From Gordonia hirsuta DSM 44140 = NBRC 16056 (GTDB lineage: Bacteria > Actinomycetota > Actinomycetes > Mycobacteriales > Mycobacteriaceae), in the NCBI RefSeq assembly GCF_000333015.1, contig NZ_BANT01000019.1, positions 1 through 64,000 of the forward strand: a DNA stretch of 64,000 nucleotides, given 5' to 3'. How positions within the stretch are numbered: position 1 is the first letter of the stretch; each line of letters starts with the position of its first letter. The translations under genes and the position numbers were made by a program. A model generated the notes under the pieces. The model saw only the letters and a list, made by a program, of their open reading frames with translations, was not told where the DNA came from and did no database searches. Below, piece by piece: positions 54,252 through 63,143 of this stretch.

Positions 54252-55145
54252 CTACTGCTGCAGCCGCTGCACCAGCCACTGCCGCAGCTCGGGACCGTAG
54301 TCGTCGCGATCCAGCGCGAAGTCCACCGCCGCCTTGAGATAGCCGCCCGGATTCCCCAGGTCGTGCCGGGTGCCGTGATGCACCACCACATGCACCGGTT
54401 CGCCCTGCTCGATCAGCAGCACGATCGCATCGGTCAGCTGCAGTTCCCCGCCGGCGCCGGGCGGGATCTGCCGCAGCGCGGCGAAGATCTTGCGGTCGAG
54501 GATGTAGCGGCCGGCGGCGGCCAGGTTCGACGGCGCATCGGCGGCCGCCGGCTTCTCCACCATGCATCTGACCCGCCGTACATCGGGAGTGTCCGGATCG
54601 GCGTCCTCGACGTCGAAGACGCCGTAGGCGCTGATCGCCTCACCGTCGACCTCGATCGCGCACAGCACGCTGCCGCCGTACCGGGCGCGGGTGGCGGCCA
54701 TCTTCGACAGCACGCCGCCGGGCAGGACCAGATCGTCCGGCAAGAGCACCGCGATCGCATCTTCGTCGTCGCCGAGCTCGGGTTCGACGCAGCCGACCGC
54801 ATGCCCCAGGCCCAGCGGCTTGTCCTGGACCACCGAGGCCACCTCGAGCAGGGACGGCGCATTGCGCACCTTGGCCAGCATGGCCTCCTTACCGCGCGAG
54901 GACAGCGTGTGCTCGAGCACCAGGTCTTCGACGAAGTGCGCCACGACCCCGTCCTTGCCCGGCGAGGTGATGATGAGCAGCCGTTCGGCACCGGCGGATT
55001 TGGCTTCCTCTGCCACCAGCTCGATACCCGGGGTGTCGACCACGGGCAGCAACTCCTTGGGCACCGTCTTGGTGGCCGGCAGGAATCGTGTTCCCAGTCC
55101 GGCCGCCGGCACCACCGCGGTACGCGGGATCTTCGACTGCAGCAT
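54252..55145 (-). CDS. galU: UTP--glucose-1-phosphate uridylyltransferase
   Basis: GalU makes UDP-glucose for trehalose, glycolipid and cell-wall polysaccharides. The 297-residue nucleotidyltransferase opens with VVPAAGLGTRFLPATKTVPKE and shows VVQDKPLGLGHAV, PDDLVLPGG and a C-terminal GGYLKAAVDFAL. ATG 55145 is used; GTG 55154 in frame is possible. It is divergent from the folate cyclo-ligase gene with about 60 bases between. Confidence 0.95.
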   Translation of the reverse strand: MLQSKIPRTAVVPAAGLGTRFLPATKTVPKELLPVVDTPGIELVAEEAKSAGAERLLIITSPGKDGVVAHFVEDLVLEHTLSSRGKEAMLAKVRNAPSLLEVASVVQDKPLGLGHAVGCVEPELGDDEDAIAVLLPDDLVLPGGVLSKMAATRARYGGSVLCAIEVDGEAISAYGVFDVEDADPDTPDVRRVRCMVEKPAAADAPSNLAAAGRYILDRKIFAALRQIPPGAGGELQLTDAIVLLIEQGEPVHVVVHHGTRHDLGNPGGYLKAAVDFALDRDDYGPELRQWLVQRLQQ

Positions 55146-55206
55146 GGTCTTCACTGTAAATGTTCGGCTACGGCTTTCCGTGTCCGCATAAGGCAAGATC
55201 AAGAAG

Positions 55207-55788
55207 ATGACCACCGACAAGGCCGCCCTGCGCACCCGGCTGCTCGCCGCCCGCGACGCCATGAGCCCGTTCGTCGAGTCCCAGGCGATCGGCGCCCTGG
55301 CCGAGTCGATGTACGCGCTGCCGGTGGACCTGACCGAGGGCGACACGGTCGCCGCCTATGTGGCCACGAGCCGCGAACCCGGGGGAACGGCGATGCTCGA
55401 CGCCCTGGTCGATCGCGGTCTGCGGGTGCTGCTGCCGATCGTGCCCGAAGGCGGACCGCAGCGGCTGCAGTGGGGTGTCTACGGCGGGGAACGCGCCCTG
55501 GAGTCGGGTCGCTGGAATCTGCTGGAGCCGCAGGGGCTGCGCCTGGACCCGGACACCCTGGTGCAGGCGAAACTGATTCTGGTGCCGGCGGTGGCCGTCG
55601 ACCGGCGCGGGGTGCGCCTAGGGCGCGGTGCCGGCTACTACGACCGCACCCTGGCCGGGATGTCCGCACCGATCGTCGCGGTGGTCCACGACACCGAGCT
55701 GGTCGACTTCGATCTTCCCGAGGAGGACACCGACGTGCGTGCGCACTGGATCCTCACTCCGTCCGGTGGTTTCCAGCCGGTGCGTTGA
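55207..55788 (+). CDS. 5-formyltetrahydrofolate cyclo-ligase
   Basis: This enzyme turns 5-formyl-THF to 5,10-methenyl-THF with ATP. The 193-residue protein has the family signature RGVRLGRGAGYYDR near residue 138 and an N-terminal Lys/Arg segment (KAALRTRLLAARDAM). The normal length and conserved placement beside galU support the call. It converges on the FmdB-like gene with three bases between stops. Confidence 0.93.
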   Translation: MTTDKAALRTRLLAARDAMSPFVESQAIGALAESMYALPVDLTEGDTVAAYVATSREPGGTAMLDALVDRGLRVLLPIVPEGGPQRLQWGVYGGERALESGRWNLLEPQGLRLDPDTLVQAKLILVPAVAVDRRGVRLGRGAGYYDRTLAGMSAPIVAVVHDTELVDFDLPEEDTDVRAHWILTPSGGFQPVR

Positions 55789-55791
55789 GGA

Positions 55792-56079
55792 TCAGGAGGC
55801 GGCGGTCGACGACGTCTCGCTCTTCGACGACGCGGACGATTCGCTCTTCGACGACGATTCGCCGCCGGATGAGGAACCGCCCGAAGGCACCGAGCCCGAA
55901 CCCGACCGCGAGTCGGTGCGGTAGAAGCCGCTGCCCTTGAAGACCACACCCACCGAGTTGAACAGTTTGCGCAGCTTGCCTTCGCACTTCGGGCAGGTGG
56001 TCAGCGAGTCATCGGAGAAGGACTGCTGGATGTCGAATGCGTTACCGCATTCGGTGCATGCGTAGCTGTAAGTAGGCAC
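55792..56079 (-). CDS. FmdB-type zinc-ribbon regulatory protein
   Basis: The 95-residue protein starts PTYSYACTECGNAFD and has the second CxxC in CPKCEGKLRKLF, forming a zinc ribbon of the FmdB family; GVVFKGSGFYRTDSR is the conserved middle. The last 35 residues are Ser/Gly-rich and disordered. GTG 56079 has a perfect GGAGG. The M. tuberculosis homologue (Rv0991c) has been linked to chaperone/redox function. Confidence 0.9.
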   Translation of the reverse strand: MPTYSYACTECGNAFDIQQSFSDDSLTTCPKCEGKLRKLFNSVGVVFKGSGFYRTDSRSGSGSVPSGGSSSGGESSSKSESSASSKSETSSTAAS

Positions 56080-56257
56080 AGGGAACCTCCGGAAAAGGAT
56101 GAAGTCTGCTGCCCAGTGTAACCACTGCTGGCAGTCACTCATTCCGAGTGCCAATCCAACTCGGCCACTCCCGCCTTCCCGCGCTGCGATCTGTGTCAGA
56201 ATTTCCCTCTCTCTTGTCCGGGTGCACCCGGGCTCCCCCACCCAGCGGAGGCGATGC

Positions 56258-57817
56258 ATGACGGATTTTCTGGCGCAGATCAACGACGTCATCTGGAGCA
56301 AGTGGCTGGTGTATCTGCTGCTGGCAGCAGGGATCTACTTCACCGTCGTCACCCGGTTCCTGCAGGTGCGTCACATCAAAGACATGGTGCGCCAGGTCCT
56401 CAAGGGCCGGTCGTCGCCGACCGGTATCTCCTCGTTCCAGGCGCTGACGGTGTCCCTGGCAGGGCGGGTCGGCGCGGGCAACATCGTCGGGGTGGCCACC
56501 GCGATCGCCTTCGGCGGCCCGGGGGCGCTGTTCTGGATGTGGGTGGTGGCTTTCCTGGGCGCTTCGACGTCGTTCGTCGAATGCACCCTCGGCCAGATCT
56601 ACAAGGTGCCCGACCCGCTGACCGGCGAATACCGCGGCGGACCGGCCTTCTACATCCAGAAGGCCAAAGAGCACACCCGCGCCCGCGGCGGCTTCAAGAT
56701 CTTCGCCTGGGTCTTCGCGCTGGTCACGCTGATCGCCTGCGGTGTGCTGATGCCCAACATCCAGTCCAATTCGATCTCCACCTCGATGCACAACGCCTGG
56801 GGCACCCCGCTGTGGGTCGCCGGCACCGCGACCGCACTGATCCTGGCGTTCGTGATCATCGGCGGCGTCAAGCGGATCGCCGTATTCGCCGCCGTGGTGG
56901 TGCCGTTCATGGCGGTGGTCTACATCGCGCTGGCTGCCCTGGTGCTGCTGTTCAATCTGAACGACGTCCCCGAGGTGTTCCGCCTCATCTTCTCCAGCGC
57001 CTTCGGTGCCGACGCCGCCTTCGGCGCGATCCTGGGCTCGGCCATCATGTGGGGCGTCAAACGCGGCCTCTACTCCAACGAGGCAGGTCAGGGCACCGGT
57101 CCGCACGCGGCCGCGGCCGCCGAGGTGAGCCACCCGGCCAAACAGGGCCTGGTGCAGGCCTTCGCCGTCTACATCGACACGCTCTTCGTCTGCTCGGCGA
57201 CCGGCTTCTTGATCCTGTCCACCGGCGCCTACCGGGTCTTCCGCGGCGAATCCGAATCCGGTGCGGTGATGGCCGACGGCGGCGGACTGCCCGCGCACGT
57301 CCCCGGCGAGCCCGAGGTCGGGGCCGGCTACGTTCAGCACGGCTTCGACAGCATGTGGTCGGGCGCCGGATCGTCGTTCGTGGCGATCTCCCTGGCGTTC
57401 TTCTGCTTCACCACGATCGTCGCCTACTACTACATGGCCGAGGTCAACCTCCGGTTCATGCTCGGCCGGCAGGCCACGGTGTACGTGCGCGGACTGCACA
57501 CCACCGTCGGAGCGGGTCTGCAGCGGATCCTGCAGGCGGTCATCGTGATCTCGGTGGTCTACGGGGCGGTGAGCACGGCGGCTGACGCCTGGGCGCTCGG
57601 CGACATCGGGGTGGGCACCATGGCGTGGCTGAACCTGGTGGCGATCATCCTCCTGCAGGCCCCGGCACTCAAGGCACTGCGGGACTACGAGCGGCAACGC
57701 AAGGCCGGGCTGGATCCGGTCTTCGATCCGGTGCGCCTGGGCATCGCCGGCGCGACCTTCTGGGAGAGTTACACCGGCCCGCCCCCGCGCGAACGCGAGG
57801 TCGACCTCACTCGATGA
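56258..57817 (+). CDS. Alanine/glycine:cation (Na+) symporter family protein
   Basis: The 519-residue AGCS transporter has about 11 membrane helices. Signature segments are SLAGRVGAGNIVGVATAIAFG, GGPGALFWMWVVAFLG and WGVKRGLYSNEAGQGTGPHAAA. It imports alanine or glycine with Na+. ATG 56258 has GGAGG seven bases upstream. A long external loop (GESESGAVMADGGGLP ... GYVQHGFDS) is typical of actinobacterial members. Its 3' end overlaps the convergent nhaA by 11 bases; the pairing of a Na+ symporter with a Na+/H+ antiporter may be meaningful. Confidence 0.92.
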   Translation: MTDFLAQINDVIWSKWLVYLLLAAGIYFTVVTRFLQVRHIKDMVRQVLKGRSSPTGISSFQALTVSLAGRVGAGNIVGVATAIAFGGPGALFWMWVVAFLGASTSFVECTLGQIYKVPDPLTGEYRGGPAFYIQKAKEHTRARGGFKIFAWVFALVTLIACGVLMPNIQSNSISTSMHNAWGTPLWVAGTATALILAFVIIGGVKRIAVFAAVVVPFMAVVYIALAALVLLFNLNDVPEVFRLIFSSAFGADAAFGAILGSAIMWGVKRGLYSNEAGQGTGPHAAAAAEVSHPAKQGLVQAFAVYIDTLFVCSATGFLILSTGAYRVFRGESESGAVMADGGGLPAHVPGEPEVGAGYVQHGFDSMWSGAGSSFVAISLAFFCFTTIVAYYYMAEVNLRFMLGRQATVYVRGLHTTVGAGLQRILQAVIVISVVYGAVSTAADAWALGDIGVGTMAWLNLVAIILLQAPALKALRDYERQRKAGLDPVFDPVRLGIAGATFWESYTGPPPREREVDLTR

Positions 57818-59042
57818 GCCGGGTGTTGCGGTCGGGGATGCCGTCCAGGTTCATATCGGTGGTGCGCGGGTGCTTGGCGTCCCAGCGCAGCATGGCCCCG
57901 CCCAGGATCGCCGCCACCAGCGAGCCCACCAGAATGCCGAGTTTGGCCGCCGAGGCGTGCCCGTGCGGATCGGGCCCGGTGAACGACAGTTCGGCGATCA
58001 GCAGGGCGACGGTGAAGCCGATACCGCACAGCAGTCCCACCGGCAGCAGATCTCGCAGACCGATCGCGTCCGGCAGCCGCAGCGGAGTGAATCGGGTGAC
58101 CAGCCAGGTGGTGCCCAGAACACCGATCACCTTGCCGACCACCAGCCCGAAGAAGACGCCCACACTGACCGGCTGAATCAGCTCGTCGGCGCCGACCACC
58201 GTGACCCCGGCGGCGGCGAAGGCGAACAGCGGCAACGCCAGTCCCGAGGTGATCGGGGTGATGGCGTGGCTGCCGTCCAGGGTGCGCGGGGTGATCTCAC
58301 CGGCGATCGCCACCGCCGGAACGGTAAAGCCCAGCAGCACCCCGGCGACGGTGGCATGCACCCCCGAGGCGTGCACGCACCCCCAGGCCACCAGCGCCAC
58401 CGGGATCAGCAGCCACAGCCGCAGCTTCGCCTGGCGCACCAGCAGCCCGAAGATCGCCACGCAGACCAGTCCGGCAGCCAGCCACAGCAGCTCGATCGTC
58501 TCGGTGTAGACGGTGGCGATCACGATGATGCCCAGCAGATCGTCCACCACGGCCAGGGTCATCAGGAACACCCGCAGCGCGATCGGCAGTCCGCGACCGA
58601 AGACGGCCAGGACCGCCAGCGCGAAGGCGATGTCGGTGGCCGACGGGATCGCCCAGCCCGACAGCGCCTCCGACGGACCGGTGGCCACGATGCCGACGTA
58701 TACCAGCGCCGGTACCGCCATCCCGCCCACGGCCGCGGCCACCGGAACGCCGGCACGACGCGGATTGCGCAGGCTGCCGGCGACGAACTCGTGTTTGAGT
58801 TCCATGCCGACCACGAAGAAGAAGATCGCCAGCAGCCCGTCGGCGGCCCACTGCCCCAGCGACAGGTTCAGATGCAGAGACGACGGCCCCACCCGGGTGT
58901 CCAGCAGAGCGTGATAGCCGCCCCGCCACGGGGAGTTGGCCCAGATCAGCGCGATCACCGCCGCCGAGATCAGCAACAGACCGCCGCTGACGTCCCGGCC
59001 GATCCAGCCCTTGAAACGGCTGAGTGCCAGCACCTGTCTCAT
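57807..59042 (-). CDS. nhaA: Na+/H+ antiporter NhaA
   Basis: NhaA exports Na+ against protons. The 411-residue protein has about 12 helices. The ion-binding Asp pair is in TLAVVDDLLGIIVIA, PSATDIAFALAVLA is the helix-IV region, and GMELKHEF follows the early helices. A C-terminal extension ends DAKHPRTTDMNLDGIPDRN. ATG 59042 is chosen; the frame upstream is not protein-like. It overlaps the AGCS gene end. Confidence 0.93.
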   Translation of the reverse strand: MRQVLALSRFKGWIGRDVSGGLLLISAAVIALIWANSPWRGGYHALLDTRVGPSSLHLNLSLGQWAADGLLAIFFFVVGMELKHEFVAGSLRNPRRAGVPVAAAVGGMAVPALVYVGIVATGPSEALSGWAIPSATDIAFALAVLAVFGRGLPIALRVFLMTLAVVDDLLGIIVIATVYTETIELLWLAAGLVCVAIFGLLVRQAKLRLWLLIPVALVAWGCVHASGVHATVAGVLLGFTVPAVAIAGEITPRTLDGSHAITPITSGLALPLFAFAAAGVTVVGADELIQPVSVGVFFGLVVGKVIGVLGTTWLVTRFTPLRLPDAIGLRDLLPVGLLCGIGFTVALLIAELSFTGPDPHGHASAAKLGILVGSLVAAILGGAMLRWDAKHPRTTDMNLDGIPDRNTRLIE

Positions 59043-59121
59043 GTGGACATCATGACATCGTGGCCGCGCGCCTGTGGATGGGGCCGGGCGGCGCAGCCCC
59101 GGCCGGTCGTACCGTCCAGAC

Positions 59122-59862
59122 ATGAGCGCCGGTCCAGACCGTGCGCCCGGCACCCGGGCGCCGCATCCCTCGCACTCCCCCGTCCCAGGCTCCCCCGTAC
59201 CCGCTTCCTATGGCGCGAGTTCCTCGCCTCCGACACCGCCGGGACTGCTGACAGGGATCAGGCGGTGGCGCCCGGGCCGACCGCGGACGGCCACGCTGCG
59301 CCGGCTGACCGCCGTGCTACTCGTGGCGGCGGCCGTGATCCTGGCGGTCACCGAACGACACCGGGACCGGCACGACTTCGCCGTCGTCGCCTCCCGTGCG
59401 CTGACCCCCGGAACCGAATTGACGGCCGACGATGTGCAGGTGATCGCGTTACCCGCCGGCGCGGTGCTGCCCGGAACCCTGCAGCGGCTCGATCAGGCGG
59501 TCGGCGCCCGGCTGACCGGGGCGATCGGTCAGGGCGAACCGGTGACGGCGACGCGGCTGCTGTCCTCGCGGCTGCCGGCGGCGTTGACCGGAGATCCGCG
59601 GGGGCGCCTGGTGCCGGTCCGGCCGGCCGATGCCGCAGTGGCCGGGTTGCTGCGCGCCGGGGATGTGGTCGATGTCCTCGATGAGCACGCCGGCGTGCTG
59701 GCCGCCGGTGCGGTGGTCGCGGTACCCGCCGGGTCGGCCGGCCGCGGTCCGGCGGGAACCGGCGCCCTGCCGCCGCCGGTACTGCTGGCAATGGGAGAGA
59801 AGGCCGCGCACCGGGTCGCCGCATCCAGCCTGGCCAACTCCCTAACGGTTGTTCTGCACTGA
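59122..59862 (+). CDS. SAF-domain membrane protein
   Basis: The 246-residue protein has a Pro/Ser-rich cytosolic N-terminus (about 1-55), one membrane helix (about 62-78) and an external SAF domain (about 85-150; VVASRALTPGTELTADDVQ, GQGEPVTATRLLSS). SAF domains occur in CpaB/FlgA-type pilus and flagellar proteins, but actinobacterial members next to mscL are uncharacterised. No pilus genes are nearby. It is 14 bases upstream of mscL and probably co-transcribed. Confidence 0.85.
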   Translation: MSAGPDRAPGTRAPHPSHSPVPGSPVPASYGASSSPPTPPGLLTGIRRWRPGRPRTATLRRLTAVLLVAAAVILAVTERHRDRHDFAVVASRALTPGTELTADDVQVIALPAGAVLPGTLQRLDQAVGARLTGAIGQGEPVTATRLLSSRLPAALTGDPRGRLVPVRPADAAVAGLLRAGDVVDVLDEHAGVLAAGAVVAVPAGSAGRGPAGTGALPPPVLLAMGEKAAHRVAASSLANSLTVVLH

Positions 59863-59872
59863 GTTAAACTCA
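59860..59872. repeat. 13-bp palindrome between the SAF gene and mscL
   Basis: TGAGTT-A-AACTCA overlaps the SAF gene stop and ends four bases before the mscL GTG, where a ribosome site would be expected. It could be an operator or a small hairpin limiting mscL translation. Confidence 0.5.
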
Positions 59873-59876
59873 ACCC

Positions 59877-60464
59877 GTGATCAAGGGTTTCAAAGAATTC
59901 ATCATGCGCGGCAGCGTCGTGGAATTGGCCACTGCGGTCATCATCGGCGCTGCATTCACCGCCATCGTGACTGCCTTCACCGACAAGATCATCGGCCCGC
60001 TGCTGGCCGCGATCCCCACCGGCAGCGACTGCGGCCAGACCATGTCCGTCGGCGAGGACACCACTCAGGCGGCCGCCGTGCAGGTCTGCGGCCTGTCCTA
60101 TCAGCTGCTCGACGACGACGCGGCCACCCGCATGGACTTCGGTGCAGTGATCGCCGCAGGCATCAACTTCCTGATCGTGGCTACGGTGGTCTACTTCCTG
60201 ATCATCGTCCCGTACAACAAGCTCAACGAGATGGCGGCACTGCGACGCGGTGACACCGGGGAGCCGGAGGAGGACACCGAGATCGACATCCTCACCCAGA
60301 TCCGCGACCTGCTGGCTCAGCCGCCGGCGCAGGCTGCTCCGACCCCGCAGACGTACTCGGCGCCGCCGCAGGGCTACACCGCGCCGCCGCAGGGCTATTC
60401 CGGTGGTCTGCCGAATCCGGCGCCGCAGTACCCGACCGACGGACCCGGCCGCCACTCACGCTGA
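59877..60464 (+). CDS. mscL: Large-conductance mechanosensitive channel
   Basis: MscL opens under membrane tension to relieve osmotic downshock. The 195-residue protein has the N-terminal amphipathic helix MIKGFKEFIMRGSVVELA, TM1 (about 16-42), a periplasmic loop with two cysteines (DCGQ, VCGL) and TM2 (about 85-107). The C-terminal tail is long and carries two PPQGYTA/S repeats. GTG 59877 is the start, without a visible Shine-Dalgarno site. Confidence 0.95.
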   Translation: MIKGFKEFIMRGSVVELATAVIIGAAFTAIVTAFTDKIIGPLLAAIPTGSDCGQTMSVGEDTTQAAAVQVCGLSYQLLDDDAATRMDFGAVIAAGINFLIVATVVYFLIIVPYNKLNEMAALRRGDTGEPEEDTEIDILTQIRDLLAQPPAQAAPTPQTYSAPPQGYTAPPQGYSGGLPNPAPQYPTDGPGRHSR

Positions 60465-60525
60465 CCTACCTGAACCCGGCGAGACCGCCGTCGATACCCC
60501 CGGGGCGCCGACGGAGGCCTCGGTG

Positions 60526-60544
60526 GTTTCAGGGTAACCTTGCA
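60526..60544 (+). promoter_or_regulatory. Possible IdeR/DtxR iron box before the heme oxygenase gene
   Basis: TTTCAGGGTAACCTTGCA contains the core AGGGTAACCT. It agrees with the right half of the IdeR consensus (AGGCTAACCT) but poorly with the left flank. The position, about 45-60 bases before the ATG, would suit iron repression. Tentative. Confidence 0.4.
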
Positions 60545-60589
60545 CGGGCGGCGCGACCGTCGCCCATAGCCGTTTCAAGGAGTACCCGC

Positions 60590-61267
60590 ATGACGACGAC
60601 CACGCTCGACCCCGCAGATCTCGCTGAGATGACCCTGTCGGTGGCGATGAAGGTGGGTTCGGCCGTCGAACACGACGAAGCCGAGCACTCGGCCTTCATG
60701 GACGAGCTCCTCGGTGGTCGTGTCAACGAGGCCGGCTACATCGCCTATCTGAAGGCGCTGCGCCCGGTCTACGCCACGCTGGAGACCCTGGGCCGCGAGC
60801 TGACCGACGATCCGGTCGCCGCACCCGTGATCGACGCCGGCCTGGAGCGTCTGGCCGCGATCGACGCCGATCTGGACTACTGGGCTCCGGGCGAGAGCCA
60901 CGAGACCGATTCCCCGGCCGCCAACGCCTACGCCGCCACCATCGCCGCCTCGGCCGGATGGGGCGGGCTGTACCTGGCCCACCACTACACGCGTTACCTG
61001 GGTGATCTGTCCGGCGGCCAGGCTGTCGGCGCGATCCTCAACCGCGCCTTCGAGCTCGACGGCAAGGGCCTGGCGTTCTACGACTTCGCCGAGATCGGCA
61101 AGAACAAGCCGTACAAGGACGTCTACCGCGAGAAGCTCGACGCCATCGGCGCCGAGCTGTCGGCCGAGGATCGTCTGCGCATCATCGAAGAGGTCCGCAA
61201 GGCGTTCCTGGCCAACCACACGCTGTTCGCCGAGCTCGGCCGCGACCTGGACAAGTACCGCCGCTGA
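60590..61267 (+). CDS. Biliverdin-forming heme oxygenase
   Basis: The 225-residue all-helical enzyme opens heme to biliverdin, CO and Fe2+. The proximal His is His28 in VEHDEAEHSAFM, and the distal helix carries HHYTRYLGDLSGGQ with GDLSGGQ at 139-145. This is the HmuO type of corynebacteria rather than the mycobacterial MhuD type. ATG 60590 follows AAGGAG. A possible iron box lies upstream. No heme-uptake genes are in the window. Confidence 0.95.
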   Translation: MTTTTLDPADLAEMTLSVAMKVGSAVEHDEAEHSAFMDELLGGRVNEAGYIAYLKALRPVYATLETLGRELTDDPVAAPVIDAGLERLAAIDADLDYWAPGESHETDSPAANAYAATIAASAGWGGLYLAHHYTRYLGDLSGGQAVGAILNRAFELDGKGLAFYDFAEIGKNKPYKDVYREKLDAIGAELSAEDRLRIIEEVRKAFLANHTLFAELGRDLDKYRR

Positions 61268-61283
61268 GTCTTCTCGCGACCGG

Positions 61284-62375
61284 TCAGATCCGGCCGGTCG
61301 CGAAGAACTCGGTCAGCTGCCGGGTGTACGGCGCCAGGTCCAGGCCGGCCTGCACCACCCACTCGTCGGAGTAGTACTTGTCGGTGTAGCGCTCACCGGA
61401 ATCACACAGCAGTGCGACGATGCTGCCGGTGCGCCCCTGCGCGAGCATCTCGGCGATGATCCGGTAGGCCGCCCACAGCCCGGTACCGGTGGAGCCGCCC
61501 ACGCGACGGAAGATCAGACCCTCGAGGTGACGGATGGTCGCGATCGAGGCCGCGTCGGGCACCACCATCATCCGGTCGATGCCGGTCCCGACGAAACTCG
61601 GTTCCACCCGTTGGCGGCCGATCCCCTCGATGCGTGAGCCGATCGCGGTCTCGGTGTGGCAGTCCGCATCCCGCCAGGCGGGAAAGAACGCCGAGTTCTC
61701 CGGATCGGCCACGCACACTCCCGTCTGCCGGCCGGTGTAGGCGACGAATCGGGCGATGGTGGCCGAGGTGCCGCCGGTACCGGCGGTCCCCACGATCCAT
61801 TCGGGTTCGGGATAACGCTCCAACGACAGCTGGTCGAAGATCGATTCGGCGATGTTGTTATTGCCACGCCAGTCCGTGGCCTGCTCGGCGAAGGTGAACT
61901 GATCCATGTAGTGGCCGCCGCGCTCGGCCGCGAGGTCCTGCGCGACGCTGTAGACCTCGCTCGGGTCGTCGACCAGTTCGCAGCTGCCGCCGGCCGCCTC
62001 GATCAGGTCGATCTTCGCCTGGCTGGTGCCGCGGGCCATCACCGCGACGAACGGGACCCCGATCAGCTTGGCGAAGTACGCCTCGGAGACCGCCGTCGAA
62101 CCGCTGGAAGCCTCCACGACCGGCGCGCCGGGGCTGATCCAGCCGTTGCACAGTGCATGCAGAAACAGGCTGCGGGCCAGCCGGTGCTTCAGTGAGCCGG
62201 TCGGATGGGTCGACTCGTCCTTCAGGTACAGGTCGATCCCCCACTCCGGCGGCAGTGGCACGGTGATCAGGTGCGTGTCGGCCGACCGGTTGGCTTCGGC
62301 CTTGATCCGCCGCACCGCCTCGGCGATCCAGGCCCGGCGCTCGGGGTCGTACCGATTCACATCGACGGTCTGCAT
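61284..62375 (-). CDS. PLP-dependent cysteine synthase-like protein, probable cysteine desulfhydrase Cds1
   Basis: The 363-residue fold-type II PLP enzyme has the Schiff-base Lys in [12 protein letters not shown], the substrate loop [15 protein letters not shown] and the phosphate-binding [11 protein letters not shown]. It is longer at the N-terminus than CysK and resembles mycobacterial Cds1 (Rv3684), which breaks cysteine to H2S, pyruvate and ammonia. Cysteine synthase activity cannot be excluded. It converges on the heme oxygenase gene; a 20-bp repeat lies just upstream of its start. Confidence 0.85.
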   Translation of the reverse strand: MQTVDVNRYDPERRAWIAEAVRRIKAEANRSADTHLITVPLPPEWGIDLYLKDESTHPTGSLKHRLARSLFLHALCNGWISPGAPVVEASSGSTAVSEAYFAKLIGVPFVAVMARGTSQAKIDLIEAAGGSCELVDDPSEVYSVAQDLAAERGGHYMDQFTFAEQATDWRGNNNIAESIFDQLSLERYPEPEWIVGTAGTGGTSATIARFVAYTGRQTGVCVADPENSAFFPAWRDADCHTETAIGSRIEGIGRQRVEPSFVGTGIDRMMVVPDAASIATIRHLEGLIFRRVGGSTGTGLWAAYRIIAEMLAQGRTGSIVALLCDSGERYTDKYYSDEWVVQAGLDLAPYTRQLTEFFATGRI

Positions 62376-62381
62376 GCCTAC

Positions 62382-62421
62382 GAGCCTAGGCCGATACGAC
62401 TGAGCCTAGGCCGGTACGACG
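62382..62421. repeat. 20-bp tandem duplication between the mspA-like cluster and the Cds1-like gene
   Basis: GAGCCTAGGCCGATACGACT (62382-62401) and GAGCCTAGGCCGGTACGACG (62402-62421) are 18 of 20 identical and contain the palindrome CCTAGG. The array fills most of the 54-bp gap between the porin stop and the Cds1-like start, so it would lie in the promoter or leader of the latter. Confidence 0.9.
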
Positions 62422-62429
62422 CGGCCGGG

Positions 62430-63137
62430 TCAGCCGATGCTGAACGGCTTCCCGTACATGGTCACGTTGCCGCGGAACTCGTCGGTGGCCACCCGGACGT
62501 TCACCAGCGCCCGAGCCTGAGCAAAGCCGGCGCAGCCGGAGACGCCGAAGCGCTCCTGGCTGTAGACGACGCCGCCCTTGGTTCCGGTGAAGGTGAAGGC
62601 GTTCACCGTGTTGCCATCGACCTTGGTCCGGATCACCGGCTGGAAGACGGCCTGGCCGGGGCTGATGGCGATACCGGCGCTGCCACCACTGTTTTTGTTG
62701 ATGTAGGTGTTCTGTGCCGGGAGGATAGTGATCTCGCTGTTCGGCCCATTTGGAACCTTAAGTTCAGGAGTAGCGAATCGCAGTTTCTTTGCGTCAGTGA
62801 AACCGCCACTGACTCCAGCGGTAGCCCCGAAGTCCAGCTGGCAGCCGACCAGGTAGCCAGCACTCACGGTGCCGCCTTTGAGCGGTGCAGTGGTGCTTAT
62901 GCGCACCTTGCCGGAGGCCCACACATCCCTGCTGAAGTGATTGTTGGCGACCGAACGAGTGTGCCGCACGTATTCGTCAGAGAGCCGGATGGTGACCTTG
63001 CCGCCACCGGGGACATTCTTCGCGTAGTAGCCCCCCGGCAGCCGGGCGGCATCGGCGGTGCCTGCACCCATACCGAGACCGGTCACAGCCGTGGCTGCCA
63101 CCAGCGCTGCCGCGGCGGTGCGTCGCGTTATCGACAT
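62430..63137 (-). CDS. MspA-family porin
   Basis: The 235-residue secreted protein has a signal peptide (to about residue 33, GTADA) and the MspA beta-sandwich/barrel pattern: RLSDEYVRHTRSVANNHFSRD, SAGYLVGCQLDFG, YSQERFGVSGCAGFAQARA and the end MYGKPFSIG. MspA octamers are hydrophilic channels in the mycolic outer membrane. It is the last of at least three tandem copies and starts six bases after the stop of the previous copy. Expected to assemble in the outer membrane; oligomer state is inferred. Confidence 0.92.
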   Translation of the reverse strand: MSITRRTAAAALVAATAVTGLGMGAGTADAARLPGGYYAKNVPGGGKVTIRLSDEYVRHTRSVANNHFSRDVWASGKVRISTTAPLKGGTVSAGYLVGCQLDFGATAGVSGGFTDAKKLRFATPELKVPNGPNSEITILPAQNTYINKNSGGSAGIAISPGQAVFQPVIRTKVDGNTVNAFTFTGTKGGVVYSQERFGVSGCAGFAQARALVNVRVATDEFRGNVTMYGKPFSIG

Positions 63138-63143
63138 CGTCGC

